Assembly: GCA_015055625.1 (NCBI GenBank)
Contig: SVHU01000025.1
Location: forward strand, 1 to 40,931
Reading direction: 5' to 3'
Source: Clostridiales bacterium
GTDB lineage: Bacteria > Bacillota > Clostridia > Christensenellales > Pumilibacteraceae
DNA: 40,931 bases
Below the pieces are notes generated by a model, which worked only from the letters and a program-made list of their open reading frames with translations, was not told where the DNA came from and did not search any database. Positions 9,901-18,884 of this stretch are shown piece by piece. The translations under genes and the position numbers were made by a program. Position 1 is the stretch's first letter; each line of letters begins with the position of its first letter.

Positions 9901-10292
9901 TGTTTTTTGCAAACGAAACCAAAGCTTCCAGCGTTGGATATCACGGAACAAGCTCCAGAGTAAGAACGGATACTGCCGGTAGCTGGGCAACTCATACCAA
10001 ACAGCCTGTAAGCAATGTTCTTCCTAAAAATCTTTCTGCATACGGTACGGTTCAAAAGTTCCTTTGTATATACCTTGATAACACTTGGCATATGTATTTC
10101 GAAAAGGACGGAGAGTACGTGTTTGCTTACAAGTACGCGTTTGAAGAGGGTGTGTCCGCAACTGGCAAATGTGTGTTTGGTCTTTCCATTTCGACATCTT
10201 ATATCTATACCAGAATAAGATTTAAGGATGTAAGTATTGAAACCGACAAGACGTACGTTCAAGAAACTCTTGCAAAATTGCAAAATCAATAA
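3987..10292 (+). CDS. Giant multidomain GH43-type glycoside hydrolase lipoprotein
   Basis: A 2101-residue secreted, lipid-anchored enzyme. Start 3987 is chosen because GGAGG (3977-3981) lies 5 bases before it; ATG 3975 has no such site. Residues 1-27 are a lipoprotein signal with lipobox VIGC (Cys27). About 45-340 holds four divergent InlB/B-repeat-like modules (pattern: tgsv..G..vtlt..p..Gy....v.vng), then a CarboxypepD_reg-like module, a jelly-roll-like stretch and a fifth repeat (about 628-700). The five-bladed GH43 core follows (about 720-1170): GADPGAIYV (Asp733, likely base), FWAPELL, WPAIDISPF (Asp927, likely pKa modulator), NEGAF (Glu1023, likely acid) and GTGHHSF. After it come an F5/8-like module (about 1204-1348), a CBM9/DOMON-like module (about 1358-1538) and laminin-G-like and regulatory-like modules to the end. 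GH43 members cut arabinan, xylan and similar side chains; the substrate here is unknown. Module borders are estimates. Confidence 0.85.
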   Translation: MKKTVKFLTSIILCVLVTLLSVMVIGCQQSKPKQEDPVPQPPEEVYYSITDATQVKKGTLTWTADDMKDGTVKEGSSVTFTITPSTGYEAVFVLVNMQNVTSSLSNNVFVIENVTKDLSVVISYKKLAYTLDVQTPTNGSVEVEGVSEYGEEITLTPKPDKGYKLKTLTVDGVDVTNLVIDNSYKFTIYKNTVVSCEFERSQFTVTVASSKNGQVILETDTYDYGDTVTVSIKPNEGYRPTVITLNGKPQTLTGNTFTFTITEDVEIMCGFTTLRYVVSALDVKNGMIRIDNGNPSKFDTVTITFIPSNGYELVGATANGLNLTVENNQATLSNITEDIEIGATFDFSEVTLTGYVEYEDGARAKGMNVKIGDDTVVTNNEGKYTYTAPRADYIAKVDTSEFYSNKISVSPQAPYSLLDTLILKKRKVGVNSYGLNSTGNSKVTHEYDESTQSEKITTSITFNGAPMYLDGMQSENGVVYFSIKNITDMSIDKYETDPGIGIYLKSVNTSTSYITHIVGKTTRYLKNASWSNVPYSGSSTVYNIHNINEKYYFAFVKQGNTVSYYVQNNGKYEFVGSYTDNGLNGEFYFAFIASTNQSVFTHSTVEINDISFSCDINDVDALIKANIETSIDGGVLSYDDDRMYIARTATFRITPNEGKKLSSLLVNGTAITPTYTAFDDYMFSYKITSKNVSVEAKFEDGEEVTGFSDGYMGTHNYDTSLYYRNDQDLFGADPGAIYVSIEDDPVYGGWFYMAVTGNNAESTTAVYGAYPIYRSKNLIEWEQCGAVGGCALAIDPTKDWALNAFWAPELLQETIEVNGVKKNRYYIYFSARSRVGNANTEYTSKTGTDWDRLYIGIGVSDCPYGPYTMVDTNNYYEFYGDKTTKVNKNGNAVTRNTPAFNFYRYNPEIAEAYKAKNITADFWPAIDISPFVDPATGDMYCYFSQHVSSVSTGNVIWVVKMKDYITPDYSTMHVVSIPGYSVKSLDFKTYVNSGINYGTNSATKNKVTRYAFDGNANGGGVNEGAFTIAHYDEVNKQWLYYLTYSPYGYGNRGYSICQAVSTSPYGPFTKLNPNKGFTVVGIVNMNSAGSGNGNIDYNMSKDYSASIDYMAGTGHHSFVKAGDEIFAVYHSFPNPISNYDQNGSFMGRCISVDRVQFVTSQALKYSDLDSSSSTAPLPVLYGNGPTYSAQPLPEVVSGYENIADEAIITYTNANATGKQYLNDGLYVTHKVYKDWEYVTDSEDVITLEFSSARSVRSVMVYNSAQYNYALKKVRSITLTLADGSKLTYNNLTQNADNCNTLKKVMRYGGSVIADFDEISVKKIEITVNSQDKYNTANTTIRIGDIVVLARVEKEKKDFEFRSANDTASEFIVDGVANDKEWSGKNWYVYDNGLFSVQATATMGKEGVFVTATIYDKYLFHMASGGHDPKFEGMHRWYKNTYLRTYMYVGDVNKYGNAMLKSVRTSAYEVESSHRVTANMSFVGDVNSGNSYSYTVEAYFPFSSFGVTSAQEAYLAFEYQRPVANNEINPIKYVIGDVDLTNISTFIKLNKNGYVSGFNSTFGNGNKGSSVLGGWTNITKTGIESTAINPSKVYLSDVYGNDLVATTTISTKAGSYKAKAGFVITTSNVEKSYILDLSYLEDGKKLSRIAIYSLFYGRKDLVYDDLGKATDAYLDNTTLKLVKIGDEIALFVNGKFVYSESDVRLLGNAEIGLYSEGASISFASVSCNLDKTQAIKEVQNIYSVNEFSHYALRVNAGFINTDKLYLYVRPVVVASGYELSAININGNDYTDKIENGQLLVEYADKKDAVIRVEAKSATVVKVLGNLTVDGFKASNVAVKFVSSNGYSLEIIKDASYSVSLPAGTYSVYTSSSDRGCTVASLSVTTETTVNLAVPSRLLGGSATVNGKTHYSSNTYALNNAGTVASAKDVGLGAVIFTGVSSDCAVIEFTSECFLNPASLPEGAKYEQDATVSVFFANETKASSVGYHGTSSRVRTDTAGSWATHTKQPVSNVLPKNLSAYGTVQKFLCIYLDNTWHMYFEKDGEYVFAYKYAFEEGVSATGKCVFGLSISTSYIYTRIRFKDVSIETDKTYVQETLAKLQNQ

Positions 10293-10301
10293 TATAAATT
10301 G

Positions 10302-10330
10302 TATACGTCACGTGTAAAGCGTGGCGTATA
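10302..10330 (+). other. Intercistronic hairpin between GH43 and amidohydrolase
   Basis: TATACGTCACG (10302-10312) pairs with CGTGGCGTATA (10320-10330), 11 bp with one G-T pair and a 7-base loop. No T-run follows, so it is more likely an mRNA-stability or processing element than a terminator. Confidence 0.7.
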
Positions 10331-10349
10331 TGCTTTAGAGGAGAAAATT

Positions 10350-11321
10350 ATGGTATTAACCGAAGAAGATTATAAGCTGATAGAAATATGCAAGGATATT
10401 CTTCCTGGCAAAGTTTTCGACGCTCACGCACATTGTTATTGTGCAAAATCAATCCCCACTATTTACGGTAGTGGAACGTTTGATAAAGAGTTTATAAACA
10501 GCTCCGTATATGAAAAAGACCTTGCGCCGTTTTTTCCAAACAGCAGTTTTTTCGTCAATATGATACCCATGCCCGACGTGAAAATAAAAACGGATAAATC
10601 AGTTATAGATATAGCTAATGATAACGTTATAAATTTAGTGAAAAACAACGAAAAATGCGTGGGAAGCGTGTACGTTGATGTAACGGATAGTGAACAACGT
10701 ATTGGCGATTTAGTTGCAAACAAGGGAATAAAAGCATTAAAATGCTATCATTATTCTTCGCCCAATCCCGATCCCGAAACGTGCGCAATATCCGACTTTT
10801 TGCCTCAAAGCGCGTGGGTTGTCGCAAACGAGAAAAGCATGCCAATAATTTTGCACATGATGCGTTTTGGAGCTTTATCTGATAGCGAAAATCTGGATTA
10901 CGTAAACAAAATGACGGAAAAATACCCAAACGCAAAACTTGTTCTTGCGCATTGCGGAAGATCGTTTGCGCCTCATACTGTAATAAGGGCTATGGATAAG
11001 CTGAGCGATAACGAAAATATCTGGTTTGATACCGCCGCAATATGCGAAAGTCCATCCATTATTGCGTGTCTTAAAAAGAGTAAAAAACGAGTAGTATGGG
11101 GTACGGATTATCCTATTTGTCTAAATATTGGCAAGCCCATTGGAATGGGTGCCGGCTTTTGCTGGATAACGGGCGACAATCTCCCGCCCTCGTGCAAGCC
11201 TGCGCATCTAATAGCGGAAAGTTTGATTGCGCACAAATTGGCGTTCAGTATAGCTTCTTTTGACCAAACTGACATAAACGCCGTGTTTTACGATAACGCG
11301 TGTAAGTTGTTTTCTTTCTAA
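10350..11321 (+). CDS. Amidohydrolase-family (PF04909-like) metal-dependent hydrolase
   Basis: A 323-residue TIM-barrel metallohydrolase; the exact substrate cannot be told from sequence. The metal ligands of the amidohydrolase-2 family are visible: DAHAHCYC (HxH, about residues 25-32), ILHMMRF (third His), LAHCGRS (fourth His) and WGTDYP (Asp). No signal peptide, so cytoplasmic. ATG 10350 is preferred over an upstream ATG at 10299 because AGAGGAGA (10337-10344) precedes it and because the upstream extension overlaps the intercistronic hairpin. It lies 57 bp after the GH43 gene and may be co-transcribed, but a functional link is only suggested by proximity. Confidence 0.85.
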   Translation: MVLTEEDYKLIEICKDILPGKVFDAHAHCYCAKSIPTIYGSGTFDKEFINSSVYEKDLAPFFPNSSFFVNMIPMPDVKIKTDKSVIDIANDNVINLVKNNEKCVGSVYVDVTDSEQRIGDLVANKGIKALKCYHYSSPNPDPETCAISDFLPQSAWVVANEKSMPIILHMMRFGALSDSENLDYVNKMTEKYPNAKLVLAHCGRSFAPHTVIRAMDKLSDNENIWFDTAAICESPSIIACLKKSKKRVVWGTDYPICLNIGKPIGMGAGFCWITGDNLPPSCKPAHLIAESLIAHKLAFSIASFDQTDINAVFYDNACKLFSF

Positions 11322-11407
11322 ATATAAAACACTTCTCCTGCAAAATATAGGAAGTATTGTAACTAAATGTCGAAGATTGCGAATTGAGTACAAGCTACTG
11401 TTTGTTA

Positions 11408-11416
11408 TGCTATAAT
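11408..11416 (+). promoter_or_regulatory. Extended -10 promoter element before the 135-residue protein gene
   Basis: TG-C-TATAAT at 11408-11416. A good -35 at 17 bp is lacking; TTGAGT at 11384-11389 is 21 bp away. Extended -10 promoters can work without a strong -35. Confidence 0.5.
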
Positions 11417-11439
11417 CGACAAAAAAGGAGGAGAGAAAT

Positions 11440-11847
11440 ATGAAAGAATACAGCGAACTTAAAAAGCGCGCAATGCTCGCAAAGCAAAGACTTAAGATGG
11501 GGTATTGGCAAAACTTGTTAAGAGAACGTGACGACCTTATTACGCTAAATGGAAATACCGCTCACGCAAAAGTTGTAGCGGATGAAGTGCGCAGGAAAAA
11601 GTTTACGCGCGACAATCTGATTTCTATGAATAGCGAACAAGCAAAAGAGGACGAGGCGTTTTTTCTTAAGGTTTGTAAGCTTTTGGACGAGGACGACGAT
11701 CCTATCAATCCTATCGGTAGACTTATTGATCATGAAGTGTATGATAATATGGACGCTATGGGAAAACAAAAATATGTGCTGTACTTGTCTAAAAAATATA
11801 GGGAAATGAAAGAGAGATATAGGCTAGAAAAGATAAAAACCTGTTGA
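11440..11847 (+). CDS. Conserved-looking 135-residue charged protein, function unknown
   Basis: I do not recognise a family. The protein is rich in Lys, Arg, Glu and Asp, has no signal peptide or membrane segment, and looks mainly helical. The N-terminal third (MKEYSELKKRAMLAKQ onward) and the C-terminal third (KQKYVLYLSKKYREMKERYR) have helical, coiled-coil-like spacing; an acidic stretch LDEDDDP lies between. A strong AAGGAGGAG site (11427-11435) sits 4 bases before the start and an extended -10 promoter precedes it, so it is a real gene. It stands just before pcrA, separated by a terminator-like hairpin. A DNA- or ribosome-associated role would be guesswork. Confidence 0.85.
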   Translation: MKEYSELKKRAMLAKQRLKMGYWQNLLRERDDLITLNGNTAHAKVVADEVRRKKFTRDNLISMNSEQAKEDEAFFLKVCKLLDEDDDPINPIGRLIDHEVYDNMDAMGKQKYVLYLSKKYREMKERYRLEKIKTC

Positions 11848-11872
11848 CTAAAACGCGGTAATTTGATACAAT
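11844..11872 (+). promoter_or_regulatory. SigA promoter overlapping the stop of the upstream gene
   Basis: TTGACT at 11844-11849, 17-bp spacer, TACAAT at 11867-11872. The -35 box contains the TGA stop of the 135-residue protein gene. The predicted start near 11879 falls inside the hairpin at 11876-11910, so the transcript would begin with a terminator-like structure before pcrA. Confidence 0.7.
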
Positions 11873-11875
11873 AAT

Positions 11876-11917
11876 AGGACGGACTACTCGTTTGTGCGAG
11901 TTCCGCCCTGTTTTTTT
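11876..11917 (+). terminator. Terminator or attenuator hairpin before pcrA
   Basis: The arms AGGACGGAC..CTCG and CGAGTTCCGCCCT pair with a small internal bulge around the loop TTTGTG, followed by seven T (11911-11917). It can end transcription from the upstream gene. Because a promoter lies immediately before it, it could also attenuate pcrA or produce a tiny RNA. Confidence 0.8.
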
Positions 11918-11960
11918 ATAAAAACAGACAGTCTGTAAATTAACGCAAGGATAACACTAT

Positions 11961-16197
<4,237 letters not shown>

Positions 16198-16215
16198 AAA
16201 TATAAATATAAATAC

Positions 16216-16244
16216 TTGTATTATTGCAAAATTCGTGCTAAAAT
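16216..16244 (+). promoter_or_regulatory. SigA promoter of yicC-gmk
   Basis: TTGTAT at 16216-16221, 17-bp spacer, TAAAAT at 16239-16244 with extended TG at 16236-16237. It lies 69 bp before the yicC start. Confidence 0.65.
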
Positions 16245-16252
16245 AATAATGA

Positions 16253-16282
16253 GGTACTTTGGGGTTAACGGCGCAAAGTATC
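16253..16282 (+). other. Hairpin in the yicC 5' leader
   Basis: GGTACTTTG (16253-16261) pairs with CAAAGTATC (16274-16282), 9 bp with one G-T pair and a 12-base loop. No T-run follows. It begins within a few bases of the predicted transcription start, so it may protect the 5' end of the mRNA. Confidence 0.6.
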
Positions 16283-16313
16283 AAAACAATCGTAAAAATT
16301 TATCGGAGCAATA

Positions 16314-17189
16314 ATGAAAAGTATGACAGGTTACGGTAAATATTCTGTCGCAAAACATGACAGAGTACTTACCATAGAACTTAAAACTGTAAATAACAGA
16401 TTTTTAGACGTTAATCCGCACATGCCTAAGATTTTTGCGTGCTGTGAGGATATCGTAAGAAAAACGCTTAAAGGCGAGCTTAGCCGTGGTAACGTAGACG
16501 TTTATTTCGATTATGAAAACAACAGCGAAAAAAGCAAGCAGGTAAGTATAGATTATTCTCTTGCTGACGAGTACGTAAGAGTTGCTAAAGAAACAGCCGA
16601 GCGCTATGGATTTAATTCGGACTTCAATGTTACAAAGCTGGTGTCCATGCCCGAAGTTCTTTCGGTCAAAGACGGTGGCGACGACGAGAACGCGCTTAAA
16701 GAGCTTGTGGAAGAATGTATCAAGGGCGCATGCGAAAGTCTTAACGCCATGCGTGAAAAGGAAGGCGCTACAATCAAAGCTGACCTTAAACGCCTTATAG
16801 ACAATATCGAAGCGTACCTTAAAAAAGCAATCACACGCGCGCCTCTTGTGGTAGAAGAATATCGCAACAAAATAAAGACGCGTATCAGCGAGATATTAGA
16901 AAACGTAGAGCTTGACGAGGCAAGACTGCTTAACGAGGTTGCATTCTTTGCGGACAAGGCGGATATCAACGAAGAAATTCAACGCCTTACTTCACACATC
17001 AAGCAGTACAACGATATTTTGGAAAGTAGCGAGCCAGCTGGTAGAAAGCTTGACTTCCTCTCTCAGGAAATTAATAGAGAGATCAATACAATGGGAAGTA
17101 AGTCCAACGATAAAGAGCTTACATCGTACGTGCTTGCAATGAAAAACGAACTGGAAAAAATTAAAGAACAAATAAGAAACGTAGAATAA
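16314..17189 (+). CDS. yicC: YicC-family endoribonuclease
   Basis: A 291-residue protein of the YicC/YloC family (N-terminal YicC_N, C-terminal DUF1732), reported to be a metal-dependent endoribonuclease active in RNA turnover. It opens with the family signature MKSMTGYGK, then LKTVNNRFLDV, and ends with the conserved GRKLDFLSQEINREINTMGSK. Its start is preceded by GGAG at 16305-16308. It normally precedes remA and gmk in Bacillota; here gmk follows after 16 bp and there is no room for remA. Family assignment is firm; the cellular substrate is not known from the sequence. Confidence 0.94.
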   Translation: MKSMTGYGKYSVAKHDRVLTIELKTVNNRFLDVNPHMPKIFACCEDIVRKTLKGELSRGNVDVYFDYENNSEKSKQVSIDYSLADEYVRVAKETAERYGFNSDFNVTKLVSMPEVLSVKDGGDDENALKELVEECIKGACESLNAMREKEGATIKADLKRLIDNIEAYLKKAITRAPLVVEEYRNKIKTRISEILENVELDEARLLNEVAFFADKADINEEIQRLTSHIKQYNDILESSEPAGRKLDFLSQEINREINTMGSKSNDKELTSYVLAMKNELEKIKEQIRNVE

Positions 17190-17205
17190 GAAGGAGCGAA
17201 GTACA

Positions 17206-17820
17206 ATGACAAAAGGATCACTTTACATTATTTCAGGACCTAGTGGAGCAGGAAAAGGAACGGTATACGACGAAGTAGTATCTCGCCGTCCGACCATCAA
17301 AAAATCTATTTCCGTAACTACTCGTGCGCCTCGTGAGGGCGAGATTGAAGGTGTTCATTACTACTTCAAGACAATGGAAGAGTATCAGGAAATGATTGCT
17401 CGCGGAGAGTTTTTGGAAACCGCAGAAGTTTATTGCAACTGCTACGGAACTCCCAAAGCCCCCGTTCTCGAGATGCTTAACAAAGGCTATGACGTAATGT
17501 TCGAAATCGATATTCACGGCGCAAAGAACATCAAAAAGCAATACCCAGACGCTATTGCTATTTTCCTTATGACGCCGTCTTTTGAGATTTTAGAAGAAAG
17601 ACTCAGAGCTAGAGGAACTGAGTCCGAAGACAGCATAAGAAGAAGATTGCGCGCAGCAAAAGGCGAGCTTTCCAAGTACAAAATGTTCGACTACATAGTC
17701 TTTAATGATAACAAAGAAAAGGCTATCGACGAAGTTATTTCCATTATTGACGCTGAAAAACGCAAGATCAAAAACAACGTAGAAGAGATTAATCTAATCC
17801 TCGAAAGCAAAAAGAAATAA
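17206..17820 (+). CDS. gmk: Guanylate kinase
   Basis: Phosphorylates GMP to GDP with ATP, a step in GTP/dGTP supply and a control point linked to (p)ppGpp. 204 residues, normal for the family. P-loop GPSGAGKGT at 11-19, the GMP-binding region TTRAPREGEIEGVHYYF (about 39-55), EIDIHGA with the catalytic Asp/Gly segment (about 101-107) and the lid region RRRLRAAKGEL. AAGGAG at 17190-17195 precedes the start. It is probably co-transcribed with yicC. Its stop codon directly touches the repeat region, which displaces rpoZ by 1064 bp from its usual adjacent position. Confidence 0.97.
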   Translation: MTKGSLYIISGPSGAGKGTVYDEVVSRRPTIKKSISVTTRAPREGEIEGVHYYFKTMEEYQEMIARGEFLETAEVYCNCYGTPKAPVLEMLNKGYDVMFEIDIHGAKNIKKQYPDAIAIFLMTPSFEILEERLRARGTESEDSIRRRLRAAKGELSKYKMFDYIVFNDNKEKAIDEVISIIDAEKRKIKNNVEEINLILESKKK

Positions 17821-18052
17821 AAAAGTCTTTCTTGCGTCGCATCTCATCGCAAACCGCAAATTTTCCTAGGTCACGTACGCTAAGTACGCTCCCGTCGTAA
17901 AATCCGTGGTTTGCTTGACCTGCTCGCAATAAAGCCTTTTTAACGGGAATTGGGCTTGTAGGTAGACAAACTTTTCCTAGGTCACGTACGCTAAGTACGC
18001 GCCCTGCGTAAGAACGTGTAAATCTTTGTCTTGCTCGCAATAAAGCCTTTTT
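17820..18052. repeat. Class C repeat: 111-bp tandem units with inverted end sequences
   Basis: Two units share TTTTCCTAGGTCACGTACGC-TAAGTACGC (from 17861 and from 17972, period 111) and CGCAATAAAGCCTTTTT (17925-17941 and 18036-18052). The left end, AAAAAGTCTTTCTTGCG (17820-17836), is the inverse of the right end at 15 of 17 bases. Inner arms also pair in each unit: GCAAACC/GGTTTGC in the first, AGACAAA/TTTGTCT in the second, different sequences with the pairing kept. The core holds a GTACGC-TAA-GTACGC direct repeat. No ORF of note; it looks like a small non-autonomous element. Confidence 0.85.
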
Positions 18053-18064
18053 AAGAAACGTGAC

Positions 18065-18149
18065 GTTTCATCCGATATGATGTGCTTTGAGTACGCTGGT
18101 AAATATTTATCGTCAGCTTTTTATAATATTGACAGTGGGTCTGCCCACC
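18065..18149. repeat. Right half of a class B repeat joined to a truncated class A head
   Basis: Positions 18065-18118 match 18505-18559 almost base for base: CCGATATG arm (18072-18079), GTGCTTTGAGTA, then GCTG-GTAAATATTTATCGT-CAGC, which pairs as a hairpin. The left CATATCGG arm is missing. Next, 18125-18149 is an A-type head (ATATTGACA, GTGGG-TCTG-CCCAC) that stops where class C sequence resumes. Confidence 0.8.
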
Positions 18150-18200
18150 TCGCAATAAAGCCTTTTTAGCGGGAATTGGGCTTATAGGTAGACAAACTTT
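18150..18200. repeat. Third, interrupted class C fragment
   Basis: CGCAATAAAGCCTTTTT at 18151-18167 followed by GCGGGAATTGGGCTT, then TAGGTAGACAAACTTT up to 18200. It matches 17925-17974. Where the CCTAGG core should follow, a class A element begins (CATATTG at 18201), so A appears to have inserted into C. Confidence 0.75.
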
Positions 18201-18303
18201 CATATTGACAGCGGGTCTGCCCACCGCCTTCGCACCAACGTAGACGTTGGATCCAATATGAGTACTTTGAGTAAAAGCTAGTAATTAACTATCGTTGGTT
18301 GTT
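18201..18303. repeat. Full class A structured repeat, copy 1
   Basis: Outer arms CATATTG (18201-18207) and CAATATG (18254-18260) enclose two hairpins: GCGGG-TCTG-CCCAC (one mismatch in this copy) and CCAACGT-AG-ACGTTGG (18235-18250). A tail (18261-18303: GTACTTTGAGTAAAAGCTAG and so on) ends in GTTGGTTGTT. An extra 8 bases sit between the hairpins compared with copy 3. Confidence 0.85.
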
Positions 18304-18337
18304 CATATCGGCAGTGCGCCTACGCACCGAATCGCCC
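18304..18337. repeat. Truncated class B head, copy 2
   Basis: CATATCGG (18304-18311), then the hairpin GTGCG-CCTA-CGCAC, then GAATCGCC. The right CCGATATG arm is absent. The same truncated form is repeated exactly at 18659-18691. Confidence 0.8.
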
Positions 18338-18447
18338 CATATTGACAGTGGGTCTGCCCACCGCCTCCGCACCGCCAACGTGGACGTTGGATCCAATATG
18401 TTGTACTTTGAGAAGGGCAAGTAATTGGGTGTAGTTGGTTTCTTAAC
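18338..18447. repeat. Full class A structured repeat, copy 2
   Basis: Outer arms CATATTG (18338-18344) and CAATATG (18394-18400). Inner hairpins GTGGG-TCTG-CCCAC and CCAACGT-GG-ACGTTGG (18375-18390). The tail (18401-18447) is a diverged version: GTACTTTGAGAAGGGCAAGT and so on. Confidence 0.85.
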
Positions 18448-18456
18448 TTAATGTAC

Positions 18457-18476
18457 GGGCGATTCACGAATCGTCC
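18457..18476. repeat. Class D palindrome
   Basis: GGGCGATTC-AC-GAATCGTCC forms a 9-bp stem with a 2-base loop and one G-T pair. Its right half (GATTCACGAATCGCCC) also ends both copies at 1-104, and GAATCGCC ends the truncated B heads at 18329 and 18684. Confidence 0.8.
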
Positions 18477-18479
18477 CCT

Positions 18480-18563
18480 CATATCAGCAGTGCGCTTTCG
18501 CGCCGTTTCATCCGATATGATGTGCTTGGAGTAAACGCTGGTAAATATTTATCGTCAGCTCTT
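18480..18563. repeat. Full class B structured repeat, copy 3
   Basis: Outer arms CATATCAG (18480-18487) and CCGATATG (18512-18519) pair with one mismatch. Inner hairpin GTGCG-CTTT-CGCGC. Tail 18520-18563 with GCTG-GTAAATATTTATCGT-CAGC. The tail aligns with the class A tail (GTrCTTkGAGTAAAmGCTrGTAA pattern), so A and B are sister families. Confidence 0.85.
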
Positions 18564-18658
18564 CATATTGACAGTGGGTCTGCCCACCGCCAACGTGGAC
18601 GTTGGATCCAATATGAGTACTTTGAGTAAAAGCTAGTAATTAACTATCGTTGGTTGTT
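18564..18658. repeat. Full class A structured repeat, copy 3
   Basis: The tidiest copy, 95 bp: CATATTG (18564-18570), GTGGG-TCTG-CCCAC (18574-18587), CCAACGT-GG-ACGTTGG (18590-18605), CAATATG (18609-18615), then the tail. With the following 55 bases it is a direct duplicate of 18201-18357. Confidence 0.88.
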
Positions 18659-18838
18659 CATATCGGCAGTGCGCCTACGCACCGAATCGCCCTCATATTG
18701 ACAGTGGGTCTGCACCGGAAGGGTTGGATAAAAATAACTACCTTCCTACAATAAAATCCCTCAGACAAAGCTGATAGTTTTGTCAGCTCTCTTTACAAAG
18801 GAGCCCTCATAAGGACAATCCGTAAACGCTAGTAATTA
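18659..18838. repeat. Truncated B and A heads and a worn repeat before rpoZ
   Basis: 18659-18691 repeats the truncated B head; 18694-18713 is an A head cut after GTGGGTCTGC. From 18714 the sequence changes to a worn repeat with GACAAAGCTGAT / GTCAGCTCTCTTTACAAAGGAG (18763-18803), like the inverted TCAGC...GCTGA intergenic repeats common in Clostridia. GTAAACGCTAGTAATTA at 18822-18838 matches a B/A tail. No gene and no clear rpoZ promoter were found. Confidence 0.7.
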
Positions 18839-18884
18839 TCAATTAAAAAAATCGACAAAATAACATCAAAGGAGTATCGCAAAT

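Noticed and set aside
9831-10289. Minus-strand 152-codon open frame inside the GH43 gene
   Set aside because: It is a shadow of the long coding sequence on the other strand, has no ribosome binding site and no recognisable protein features.
17789-18040. Minus-strand 83-codon open frame in which SVLSVRDLGK-like segments appear twice
   Set aside because: It is made entirely of the two class C repeat units and the end of gmk. It has no ribosome binding site, and the repeated peptide just mirrors the DNA repeat.
17820-18716. CRISPR array
   Set aside because: Repeats differ in type, length and spacing, are nested and truncated, and there are no uniform unique spacers and no cas genes.
18763-18803. 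Rho-independent terminator before rpoZ
   Set aside because: The GACAAAGCTGAT/GTCAGC stem is imperfect and no T-run follows; it looks like a worn intergenic repeat.
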